Of a stretch of DNA of 64,000 nt, positions 1 to 5,975 are shown piece by piece. Within the stretch, counting starts at the first letter, position 1. Each line of letters opens with the position of its first letter. Origin of the DNA: CAZDFU01 sp964504985 (GTDB taxonomy: Bacteria; Patescibacteriota; Microgenomatia; Daviesbacterales; UBA10151); contig CAZDFU010000005.1 in assembly GCA_964504985.1 (NCBI GenBank), forward strand, positions 1-64,000, read 5' to 3'. The translations under genes were made by a program, and so were the position numbers. The notes under the pieces are model-generated. The model was given only the letters and a program-made list of their open reading frames with translations, was not told the origin of the DNA and did not search any database.

Positions 1-654
1 CCCTTCAAGGATAAAAGGAGTTCTGATAAAAGAGGGAGAAGCCCCAAGCAGTCTCATTATTTCAATTTCTCCCCTCTTAATTCTGATCTTAAATCCAATA
101 ATCATAATCACCACCAGCAGGGCAAAAATCATTAAAAACCCAACTGTTGTTAAGCCCACCATCCTGATAACCCAGGTTAAAGATGTTAATGTTTCAACTA
201 CGTCTTCTGGTACAATCACCTCTGATACAACAGGCTCTTTTTTTAAGATCTCAGCAATAGGAGATAAGTCTTCTGGAGTTTGGGTAGAAATTTCAAGCGA
301 TGCTGGCAGGATATTTGCTGTCACCAACTCTAAAAGAGCAGGATCATTTTTATTTTTTTCTCTATAAACTTCTAATGCATCTTCTTTGGAAACATATTCT
401 GTTTTTGTTACCCTGCTTTCCAACTTAAGAGCACCTTCTATAGCCTGGATATCCTGGTTAGTTGTGCCTTCTTTAAAAAAAGCAATAACTTGTGGTTTAC
501 TTTCAAAATACCTTAATGCTGTTTGTGAACCTGCAGCTATCAGGACAAAAGTAAATAATGAGAAAAATGTTAAAAACATTACCATCACAGCAGCGATGGC
601 CTGAAAAGGCGTTCTTCTGATATTTCTTTTAGCGTATTCAAAGGCTCTATTCAT
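1..654 (-). CDS. ftsX: Cell division protein FtsX, C-terminus cut by window edge
   Basis: Membrane subunit of the FtsEX ABC-type complex, which couples septation to peptidoglycan hydrolase activation. I translated 218 codons from the ATG at 652-654 with no stop before base 1. A short cytoplasmic N-terminus (MNRAFEYAKRNIRRTPFQ) precedes membrane segment 1 (about 19-42). An extracellular domain follows (about 45-158) with the family-typical ILPASLEI at 115-122, then membrane segment 2 (about 163-189) and the MRLLGAS motif at 200-206. The last two membrane segments lie outside the window. The start overlaps the ftsE stop by 8 bases, which suggests translational coupling. Confidence is high from topology, motifs and the ftsE partner. 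Confidence 0.93.
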   Translation of the reverse strand, partial: MNRAFEYAKRNIRRTPFQAIAAVMVMFLTFFSLFTFVLIAAGSQTALRYFESKPQVIAFFKEGTTNQDIQAIEGALKLESRVTKTEYVSKEDALEVYREKNKNDPALLELVTANILPASLEISTQTPEDLSPIAEILKKEPVVSEVIVPEDVVETLTSLTWVIRMVGLTTVGFLMIFALLVVIMIIGFKIRIKRGEIEIMRLLGASPSFIRTPFILEG

Positions 655-1321
655 ATTTACCCTCTTTTGTATCTTTAGAGATTTTGCCGTTTTTAAGAAC
701 AATTACCCTTCTTTTTAGTGTATTAACTATTTCCTGATTATGGGTAGCCATAATAATAGTAGTCCCCCAGGAATTGATCTCATTTAATAGCTGAATCACT
801 CCCCAGGCAGTTTTTGGATCTAAATCTCCGGTAGGCTCATCTGCCAGAAGTACATCAGGTTTTCCAATAGCAGCTCTGGCTATGGCGGTTCTTTGAGCTT
901 CTCCGCCTGATAATTGTCTGGGGAAAAGGCTCCGTTTGTCCCAAATTTCTACCAATTTCAACATATGCTCTACCATTTTACTGATTTCTGCATTAGATTT
1001 CCCCAAAACTTCCAAGGCCAAAGCTACATTTTCAAAAACAGACCTTTCGTCCAAAAGTTTGAAATCCTGAAATACCACACCTACTTTTCTTCTTAAGTGA
1101 GGAATATCTTTGTCTTTGAGTTTGCTGATATCTTCTTTGCCAACAAAAGCCTTACCTGAAGTAGGCATCAATTCCCGTGTAAGTATTTTTAAAAGTGTAG
1201 ATTTACCAGCGCCTGAGGGGCCAACAATAAACACAAACTCACCTTGTTTTATTTCCAGTGAGATATTGTCTAATGCTGCAGATGAGCCAAATTTTTTGGT
1301 GATATTTTCAAAACTAATCAT
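647..1321 (-). CDS. ftsE: Cell division ATP-binding protein FtsE
   Basis: Cytoplasmic ATPase of the FtsEX complex. At 224 residues it has the usual FtsE length. Visible motifs are Walker A GPSGAGKST at 34-42, Q-loop Q85 (VVFQDF), signature LSGGE at 137-141, Walker B VLLADE at 157-162 followed by PTGDLD, and H-loop H194. FtsE is distinguished from generic ABC ATPases by its size and by the ftsX gene that overlaps its 3' end. The start ATG (1319-1321) sits at the edge of a 77-base palindromic spacer. No clear -10 element is visible there, so it may be co-transcribed with the gene at 1399-1845. Confidence 0.94.
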   Translation of the reverse strand: MISFENITKKFGSSAALDNISLEIKQGEFVFIVGPSGAGKSTLLKILTRELMPTSGKAFVGKEDISKLKDKDIPHLRRKVGVVFQDFKLLDERSVFENVALALEVLGKSNAEISKMVEHMLKLVEIWDKRSLFPRQLSGGEAQRTAIARAAIGKPDVLLADEPTGDLDPKTAWGVIQLLNEINSWGTTIIMATHNQEIVNTLKRRVIVLKNGKISKDTKEGKYE

Positions 1322-1400
1322 AGCTATCAGTCATCAGGCATCAGTTGTCCCGGTCTAACGGGGATAAATCGGGATAGCTGAAGATTGAAAGCTGATGACT
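1322..1400. repeat. Intergenic palindromic repeat between ftsE and the upstream gene
   Basis: Two nested inverted pairs are visible: AGCTATC (1322-1328) with GATAGCT (1373-1379), and AGTCATCAG (1329-1337) with CTGATGACT (1392-1400). A GC-rich core (CCCGGTCTAACGGGG) lies between them. The outer right arm runs into the stop codon of the next gene. It resembles the short palindromic repeats scattered between genes in this kind of genome. A role in RNA processing or attenuation ahead of ftsE is possible. No U-tract follows, so it is not a standard terminator. Confidence 0.6.
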
Positions 1401-1845
1401 ATTTAAGTTCCTCTACTTTGCCTACATCCATTAGCCAGCCTTCTTTTAAAGCTTTTTGGGTTTCACCAAAAACTTTAACTTTTTTACCCTCGTATTTTGA
1501 CAGATCAATTACAGAGGAAGTTAGGGCTACAGGGACAGCACCTTGACGTTCTAGAATATGAGTTCCTTCTGAATATTCGCTGCCCGAAGCCCGCGGTTTA
1601 GTTTTAACTGTGCCTTCAGCAAAGTCACGGAAAGTTCTGGTGTCTGACTGAGCATTTTTTGCAGGCGTGCCTAAGGCAGAGCTAGCTAGCCCTCCATTAC
1701 CACCTTTATTCGAAAGGATAAAACCTGTAACTATGCCTAATATCAGGGAAGCTATAACAACTGTTAAAAGAAGCTTTTTGGCATTAGCAGGTGAGGTAAA
1801 ACTTTTTGTTATTCTATCTGTTGGAAGTGTTTGGGCATTTGACAT
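1399..1845 (-). CDS. Membrane-anchored protein with possible OB-fold-like C-terminus
   Basis: Not recognised as a named family. The 148 residues show a cytoplasmic N-terminus of about 24 residues and one hydrophobic segment (about 25-45, KLLLTVVIASLILGIVTGF). A Gly/Ser/Ala-rich linker (48-70) is followed by a small outer domain (about 95-148). The pattern of that domain (SSVIDLSKYEGKKVKVFGET, then GWLMDVGKVEEL) resembles small OB-like beta barrels that end with 'length of polymer, then V-x-V-x-G-x-x'. The fold is an inference. A perfect 12-base palindrome (1855-1866, one half GTTAAT) lies just upstream of the start and could be an operator. The gene lies between prfB and ftsE on the same strand. 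Confidence 0.7.
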   Translation of the reverse strand: MSNAQTLPTDRITKSFTSPANAKKLLLTVVIASLILGIVTGFILSNKGGNGGLASSALGTPAKNAQSDTRTFRDFAEGTVKTKPRASGSEYSEGTHILERQGAVPVALTSSVIDLSKYEGKKVKVFGETQKALKEGWLMDVGKVEELK

Positions 1846-1903
1846 AAGGTATTAGTTAATATTAACCATAAATTGAGTAATTTGTCTAGTGGTTGAACTG
1901 TAA

Positions 1904-2983
1904 CTATCCAAGAGACTGCTTATTGATTACCTCAGCTTCTATAAAATTATCCAGTTCCCCATCCAATACTGCATCTGTGTCTGAAGTTTCAATATTGGTT
2001 CTTAAGTCTTTGACCATATGATAAGGATGTAAAACATATGATCTGATCTGAGTACCCCAGGAAGCCTGGGTGGTTGTTTTTAGCCCCTGAGTTTGGACTT
2101 TTTCCTGTTCTTCTTTTAGTGCCCAGAGTTTAGCTCTTAACATTTTTAAAGCATTTTCCCTGTTTTGAAGTTGAGACCGCTCTGTTTGGCAGGTAACTAC
2201 AATACCAGATGGGATATGTTTAAGTCTTACTGCTGTTGAAACTTTATTAACATTTTGTCCTCCTGCCCCACCAGACCTGAAGGCAGAAAACTCCAAATCT
2301 GAATCATTTATTTCAACTTCAGTTGGATTATCAATAACCGGTAAAACTTCAACCAGGGCAAAAGATGTTTGACGCAATTTATCAGCATTAAAAGGTGATT
2401 GTCTGACTAGCCTATGAGTGCCTGCCTCCCCTTTTAAGTGGCCATAAGAAAGCGGGGCATGAATAATCATGGAAACTTCTTTAATCCCAGCTTCTTCCCC
2501 AGGGGATTCATTAGTCAGCTCAAAACTCCAGCCTTTTTTTTCAAAATATCTTTGATACATTCTAACAAGCATTGAAGCCCAGTCCATAGCTTCCACTCCC
2601 CCAGCTCCTGAGTGAACAGAAACAATGGCATCTGAGTTATCATGCGGGCCAGATAAAAAGGTTCTCAGTTCAAATTCTTTTAAAAGCTTTTCAATCTCTT
2701 TAGTTTCTACTTGTAAATCAGCAAGCATTGATTCATCTGTTGCCAGTTCTAAACTATCATTTATTCTTTGCTCCAAGCTTTCCAAAGTTTGAACAGCTTT
2801 TTGTTTATCTGATAAATCCTGAGAGATTTTTCTGGCCTGATCAGTATCATTCCAAAATCCTTCTTTCATGGTTTGAGCCTCAAGTTCCCTGATTTCTATT
2901 CTTAATTTATCCTGATCAATTTGAGCTGAAATTTGTCCAAATCTATCTTTTAGTTCTTTAAGTTTTTTCTGCAATTCTTCCAT
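1904..2983 (-). CDS. prfB: Peptide chain release factor 2
   Basis: Releases finished proteins at UGA and UAA stops. At 359 residues it is full length. The RF2-specific tripeptide SPF at 196-198 and the catalytic GGQ at 241-243 (context SGGAGGQNVNKVST) are both present. The ORF runs without interruption from the ATG at 2981-2983. The programmed +1 frameshift that autoregulates RF2 in many bacteria is absent here. A promoter (TTGTAT, 17 nt, TATAAT) ends 6 nt before the ATG, so the mRNA is probably leaderless. A diverged copy of this promoter and 5' end lies beyond the neighbouring toxin-antitoxin genes at 3691-3758. Confidence 0.96.
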   Translation of the reverse strand: MEELQKKLKELKDRFGQISAQIDQDKLRIEIRELEAQTMKEGFWNDTDQARKISQDLSDKQKAVQTLESLEQRINDSLELATDESMLADLQVETKEIEKLLKEFELRTFLSGPHDNSDAIVSVHSGAGGVEAMDWASMLVRMYQRYFEKKGWSFELTNESPGEEAGIKEVSMIIHAPLSYGHLKGEAGTHRLVRQSPFNADKLRQTSFALVEVLPVIDNPTEVEINDSDLEFSAFRSGGAGGQNVNKVSTAVRLKHIPSGIVVTCQTERSQLQNRENALKMLRAKLWALKEEQEKVQTQGLKTTTQASWGTQIRSYVLHPYHMVKDLRTNIETSDTDAVLDGELDNFIEAEVINKQSLG

Positions 2984-2989
2984 AAGTAA

Positions 2990-3018
2990 ATTATAATCTA
3001 CTTGACTACTACATACAA
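2990..3018 (-). promoter_or_regulatory. prfB promoter, leaderless type
   Basis: Read on the minus strand, -35 TTGTAT is at 3013-3018, the spacer is 17 nt, and -10 TATAAT is at 2990-2995. Six nucleotides then separate it from the prfB ATG, so transcription should start at or next to the start codon. It overlaps the divergent toxin-antitoxin promoter. Confidence 0.75.
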
Positions 3019-3030
3019 CTTATATACAAT
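3002..3030 (+). promoter_or_regulatory. Toxin-antitoxin operon promoter
   Basis: TTGACT at 3002-3007, a 17-nt spacer and TACAAT at 3025-3030 make a near-consensus sigma70 promoter. The antitoxin ATG (3039) is only 8 nt past the -10 box, so the leader is at most one or two nucleotides. The -10 box lies inside the inverted repeat at 3022-3040. Confidence 0.75.
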
Positions 3031-3040
3031 GTTTGTATAT
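3022..3040. promoter_or_regulatory. Probable antitoxin operator (inverted repeat)
   Basis: ATATACAA (3022-3029) and TTGTATAT (3033-3040) form a perfect 8-bp inverted repeat with a 3-bp centre. It covers the -10 box and reaches the antitoxin start codon. RHH antitoxins are known to repress their own operon through such sites. Binding here is inferred from position and symmetry. Confidence 0.6.
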
Positions 3041-3290
3041 GCAAACACAGACATTTAACATAGCTTTACCTAAAGATTTGGTTAAAAAGATAGATCAGGT
3101 AGCTAAAAAGGAATATAAAAACAGAAGTGAATTAATCCGTGAAGCTCTGAGGATTTACTTGCAAAATATGCAAGAATGGGAAGATATTTTTGTGTATGGA
3201 AAGAAAATAGGTAAAAAGATGGGTATTCAGAGTGAGGAAGATGTTAATAAAATAGTTTATGAATTCAGGCACGGTAAAAAGCAGCCTTAA
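3039..3290 (+). CDS. RHH (CopG-family) antitoxin
   Basis: Small DNA-binding antitoxin and autorepressor, partner of the PIN toxin downstream. With the ATG at 3039 it has 83 residues; an in-frame TTG at 3033 is less likely because it lies within 3 nt of the -10 box. The N-terminal beta strand (TQTFNIALP) and two helices with the NRSELIREALRIYL pattern (about 28-41) are characteristic of ribbon-helix-helix proteins. The C-terminal half (42-83, WEDIFVYGKKIGKK) would bind the toxin. The gene overlaps the toxin gene by 32 bases, the usual antitoxin-first arrangement. Confidence 0.85.
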   Translation: MQTQTFNIALPKDLVKKIDQVAKKEYKNRSELIREALRIYLQNMQEWEDIFVYGKKIGKKMGIQSEEDVNKIVYEFRHGKKQP

Positions 3291-3693
3291 AGTTGTTTTG
3301 GACACTAATATTTTTATATCAGCATTAGTTTTTGGAGGCAAACCTGAGGAAATTTACAGATTGGTTTTAACAAAAAAACTTACTGCCTATATATCCCCTA
3401 TTATTCTTGCTGAAATAATAGAGATTTTGACTAAAAGATTTAACTTTAACCAAATTAGGTTAAGACAAATTGAAAGAAAAATTAGAAAAAGTTTTATGAT
3501 TGTTAATCCTACAAGAGATATAAACGTAATAAGAGATCCAGATGATGATAGAATCCTAGAGGCAGCAATAGAGGGGAATTGTGATTATATTGTAACAGGA
3601 GACAAAGATCTTCTTGATCTTAAAAAGTATAAAAAAATCAAGATATTAACCTCAGAACAATTTCTGTCTGAAATATCTCCTTTTATATTTTAA
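3259..3693 (+). CDS. PIN-domain toxin (putative ribonuclease)
   Basis: Type II toxin of the PIN family, a metal-dependent RNase expected to cleave RNA when the antitoxin is lost. The 144 residues match the family length. Acidic active-site candidates are D15 (VVLDTN), E52/E55 (AEIIEIL), the 93-97 cluster (RDPDDDRI) and D115 (TGDKDL). The order LDTN, then DPDDDRILEAA, then TGDKDLL, is that of the 'putative toxin, PIN family' group. The stop codon touches a relic of a second prfB 5' end on the other strand. The pair sits between prfB and that relic, which suggests arrival by recombination. Confidence 0.87.
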   Translation: MNSGTVKSSLKVVLDTNIFISALVFGGKPEEIYRLVLTKKLTAYISPIILAEIIEILTKRFNFNQIRLRQIERKIRKSFMIVNPTRDINVIRDPDDDRILEAAIEGNCDYIVTGDKDLLDLKKYKKIKILTSEQFLSEISPFIF

Positions 3694-3758
3694 TTCTCTC
3701 AACTTTTTCTGCAATTCTTCCATGAAGGAATAATATTCTCTTTCTTGTAAAGATACAA
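3691..3758 (-). pseudogene. Relic of a second prfB promoter and 5' end
   Basis: On the minus strand, 3723 down to 3691 reads MEELQKKLREL, against MEELQKKLKEL in intact prfB (2983-2951). Twenty bases at 3704-3723 are identical to 2964-2983. The five changes further in are synonymous or Lys to Arg. Upstream, the relic keeps -35 TTGTAT (3753-3758), a 17-nt spacer, -10 TATTAT (3730-3735) and 6 nt before its ATG, the same geometry as the prfB promoter. After about 11 codons the homology fades into the 3' end of the toxin gene. Confidence 0.75.
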
Positions 3759-3767
3759 AATATCCAA

Positions 3768-3804
3768 TGTGCAGCTACAATTCCACCTCCGAGGTGGAAG
3801 CACA
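3768..3804. repeat. Strong dyad in the relic-to-orphan gene spacer
   Basis: TTCCACCTC (3781-3789) and GAGGTGGAA (3791-3799) form a 9-bp perfect dyad about one central base. Outer arms TGTGC (3768-3772) and GCACA (3800-3804) could extend it, with an 8-base bulge on the left side. No T-run follows on either strand. The function is unknown. The rest of the 3694-3884 spacer holds only the prfB relic and the next promoter. Confidence 0.5.
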
Positions 3805-3847
3805 AATCATTTTCCACAGTCTGAATAAAGCAAAGCGAACTTTGAAG

Positions 3848-3877
3848 TTGCAATCGAGCCTATAGTTTTGATATAAT
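3848..3877 (+). promoter_or_regulatory. Promoter of the PPDK-like gene, leaderless type
   Basis: TTGCAA at 3848-3853, an 18-nt spacer and a perfect TATAAT at 3872-3877. Seven nucleotides follow before the ATG at 3885, placing transcription start at the start codon. Confidence 0.7.
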
Positions 3878-3884
3878 TTGCTGT

Positions 3885-5201
3885 ATGAATTCACCTGATT
3901 TTGCCTTAGATAAATGGGGATACGCACCAACTGATGTAAATTCTTTAATGAGCAGAGTTTCTTCAGATGACTTAGATTTAAAAGAAGAATTAGAGATTAC
4001 TTTGCAAGCGGGCGGAGGTAAAGCATTTGGTTTAAAGATTTGCGAACTTGTAGCTTCTAATTTCTTCCATTTACCTCATAGAATGATAGTTCCAAAGTGG
4101 GATGTTTTAAAAGATATTAGATTAATAGAGCATAATTTCGGTAGTGTGCTGCGTAGTTCGGCTCCGCTAGAGGATTGGTTGAATAGCGATAGTGGGGTTT
4201 TGCCAAGTTTTACACATGATTTACTTGATATAGCGAAATTTAATTGGTTAAAAAGGGAGAATGCTCTACCTGATGTTCCTTATATAAAACAAGAGCATAG
4301 AGAAGGATTAGGTTTAGTTTTAGATGTAGGCTACTCACATTTAGAAAGGAAAATTTTGATGAGAATCGCAGCTGGTAATGAGCGGTTTCCTGACGGTTTG
4401 CCATCTACTAGACAACATGGTATTTTTACTTCTGCAACTAATGACACAGAAGCAAGTGCAGGAGTATGGGATGCAGAAACAGGTGAACCTGTATTGCCTA
4501 CACGAAATTTTGGACATAGATCTCTTAATAAAGAGAATGCTGTGTATTACAACATACTAGCAAGACCTTTATTAAAAGCCCTAAGAAAAACGGGTATAGA
4601 TTTTGGTGTTCAAATGGAAATAATTGAACATCCAGATCAAGGAAGTGTTTTGAATATAGTTCAAATTCGGCCTACACCAGCAAGGGTTTGCAGACCTATT
4701 TTTGATTCTAAATCTCCATTTCAACAGGAGAAAGAAAAAATAATTGCCAGATCAGCAATTGTAAATGGTGTATTTGATATTACAGGTGAAGTACTCTTTT
4801 TTGGAAATGATGGAATTAAAAATAATTATGAGTCACGAAGATGGGGTAAGGAGCGATTGATGGAAGGTAAGATAGGGATTTATGATGAGACTACAGGTAA
4901 GGATTATGCTTGTAACTTACAATATAGTATGGCTGCAGAAGTTTATTATGGAGGATATTTGGCTGGGTGTGATGCGCAATTAACACCAGTGGCAATACGA
5001 CCCAATACACATCATGGTAGCATGTCAAATCCTCCACATCTTGAGGAGGTTTACCAACTTTTGGATCAAAACTGTGGCATGGTTTCTCTAAGGTCAAGCG
5101 AGATAGATAAGATTCAAGCTTTAGCTAAACAAAGCGATAAACCTCTTAAGCTAAGGATAGTTTCTGATGGTTTAATTGCTCAAGTACGAACTATTAAATA
5201 A
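3885..5201 (+). CDS. Orphan protein resembling PEP synthase/PPDK ATP-binding domain
   Basis: The 438 residues match no complete enzyme that I know. The N-terminal 265 residues carry signatures in the order seen in the pyruvate phosphate dikinase/PEP synthase nucleotide-binding domain: GGGKAFGL at 43-50 (family GGKGxxL), LRSSAPLED at 89-97 (family VRSSAxxED), and VQMEIIE at 242-248 then QIRP at 260-263 (family DIEW...LQxRP). The phosphohistidine and PEP/pyruvate domains are missing. Instead there is an unrecognised region (about 270-438) rich in Tyr and Gly. Catalysis is uncertain; a nucleotide-dependent phosphotransfer to an unknown substrate is one possibility. It is monocistronic with its own promoter, between the prfB relic and tsaB. 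Confidence 0.7.
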   Translation: MNSPDFALDKWGYAPTDVNSLMSRVSSDDLDLKEELEITLQAGGGKAFGLKICELVASNFFHLPHRMIVPKWDVLKDIRLIEHNFGSVLRSSAPLEDWLNSDSGVLPSFTHDLLDIAKFNWLKRENALPDVPYIKQEHREGLGLVLDVGYSHLERKILMRIAAGNERFPDGLPSTRQHGIFTSATNDTEASAGVWDAETGEPVLPTRNFGHRSLNKENAVYYNILARPLLKALRKTGIDFGVQMEIIEHPDQGSVLNIVQIRPTPARVCRPIFDSKSPFQQEKEKIIARSAIVNGVFDITGEVLFFGNDGIKNNYESRRWGKERLMEGKIGIYDETTGKDYACNLQYSMAAEVYYGGYLAGCDAQLTPVAIRPNTHHGSMSNPPHLEEVYQLLDQNCGMVSLRSSEIDKIQALAKQSDKPLKLRIVSDGLIAQVRTIK

Positions 5202-5211
5202 GTAATTATGG

Positions 5212-5217
5212 TAGAAT
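5212..5217 (+). promoter_or_regulatory. tsaB -10 element, leaderless type
   Basis: TAGAAT at 5212-5217 followed by exactly six nucleotides and the tsaB ATG (5224). No convincing -35 hexamer is seen at 17-18 nt. The call rests on the spacing shared with other starts in the window. Confidence 0.5.
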
Positions 5218-5223
5218 TTTTCC

Positions 5224-5526
5224 ATGATTTTATATATTGATACTAAAGATCAAAAAGTTATCAGGGTTTCACTTAAAGACAAGGGGGAAGTGGTCTGCAG
5301 TTTAACTGAAGAGAATGAATATGGCTCACAGGTATTGTTGCCACTTATTAAAAAGATACTAGATGCTAGTAAGCTAGATTTTAGTTCTTTGAAAGGTATA
5401 GAAGTAGAAACAGGGCGGGGTTCTTTTACAGGACTAAGAGTTGGAGTATCTGTTGCGAATGCTTTGGGGTATTCATTAGGGATACCAGTAAATGGAAAAA
5501 GCATAGAAACTGAATTAAACTACTAG
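5224..5526 (+). CDS. tsaB: TsaB-like protein, N-terminal half only
   Basis: TsaB helps TsaD transfer threonylcarbamoyl to A37 of ANN-decoding tRNAs (t6A). The 100 residues cover the N-terminal ASKHA-type lobe: strand MILYIDTKDQ, then LLPLIKKILDASKLDFSSLKGIEV, and the hallmark GRGSFTGLRVG at 64-74 (usually GPGSFTGLR). Typical TsaB is about 220-230 residues, so the second lobe is missing. The reading frame ends cleanly at a TAG with no homologous continuation, because the next bases belong to the inverted repeat of the IVS-like gene. It may be a natural short form that still dimerises with TsaD, or it may have been truncated by that insertion. Confidence 0.75.
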   Translation: MILYIDTKDQKVIRVSLKDKGEVVCSLTEENEYGSQVLLPLIKKILDASKLDFSSLKGIEVETGRGSFTGLRVGVSVANALGYSLGIPVNGKSIETELNY

Positions 5527-5558
5527 GATAAGAAGATAAGAGTATCTAGTGATGAGTC
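5525..5558. repeat. Left inverted-repeat arm flanking the IVS-like gene
   Basis: Contains AGGATAAG (5525-5532), AAGATAAGAGT (5533-5543) and GTGATGAGTC (5549-5558). Each is matched in inverted order by the right arm at 5923-5956. It overlaps the tsaB stop codon and contains the stop codon of the four-helix-bundle gene. Confidence 0.75.
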
Positions 5559-5932
5559 TGTTTTCGTCGCAGAGTATTAAGCGTAGCAATTAGCATTTTA
5601 ATAGTTTCTTCATTTAAAAGTTGTATTTGTTTTATATCATTAGAAAATTTTGGATAAGTTTCTGCTAATAGTTCAAGCCAATATTCTGTTTCCCTTGCTG
5701 AACCTAGAGCCATCTGAATAAATCTAGGATATTCTTTACCTAGATATTTTCCATATCCTTCAGCTATACACGCTCCTATTGAGAAACTTGATCTTAAAAC
5801 TTGATCAGTTATTATCCAAACAATTCTTTCATTAGGTAGAATTCTTGTTAATTGAATGATTTTTCTACTTACTTCTTTTGATGTTTGCCAAAATTTTAAT
5901 TCTTTATAAGAATTTAAACTTTGACTAATCAC
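5546..5932 (-). CDS. Four-helix-bundle protein (23S rRNA intervening-sequence type)
   Basis: Belongs to the family first seen in intervening sequences of 23S rRNA genes (often labelled S23 or four helix bundle protein); its molecular role is not settled. The 128 residues include the family core YKELKFWQTSKEVSRKI near the start, LPNERIVWIITDQVLRSS, then SIGACIAEGYGK and an acidic ARETEYWLELL helix. The start is a GTG at 5930-5932 that lies inside the right inverted-repeat arm; no ATG precedes the conserved region. Long inverted repeats flank the gene on both sides, so the whole unit looks like an IVS cassette placed between protein genes. Confidence 0.85.
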   Translation of the reverse strand: MISQSLNSYKELKFWQTSKEVSRKIIQLTRILPNERIVWIITDQVLRSSFSIGACIAEGYGKYLGKEYPRFIQMALGSARETEYWLELLAETYPKFSNDIKQIQLLNEETIKMLIATLNTLRRKQTHH

Positions 5933-5956
5933 TCTTATCTTAATTACTCTTATCCT
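5923..5956. repeat. Right inverted-repeat arm flanking the IVS-like gene
   Basis: GACTAATCAC (5923-5932), ACTCTTATCTT (5931-5941) and ACTCTTATCCT (5946-5956) are reverse complements of the three blocks in the left arm, with one mismatch and a small insertion. The arm holds the GTG start of the four-helix-bundle gene and ends a few bases before the next promoter. Confidence 0.75.
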
Positions 5957-5963
5957 AAAATGC

Positions 5964-5969
5964 TATACT
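5964..5969 (+). promoter_or_regulatory. CAP-gene -10 element, leaderless type
   Basis: TATACT at 5964-5969, then six nucleotides, then the ATG at 5976. The -35 position falls in the inverted-repeat arm and is poor. The spacing matches the other leaderless-type starts. It would drive the CAP gene, the 54-residue gene and the rml genes. Confidence 0.55.
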
Positions 5970-5975
5970 TTTAAT

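Noticed and set aside
2900..2983. Programmed frameshift in prfB
   Set aside because: The region where RF2 genes usually carry an in-frame UGA with a slippery CUU is an uninterrupted frame here.
3691..3723. Target-site duplication of a transposon
   Set aside because: The two copies differ by codon-level synonymous changes and include a promoter; no transposase or terminal repeats are present, so recombination fits better.
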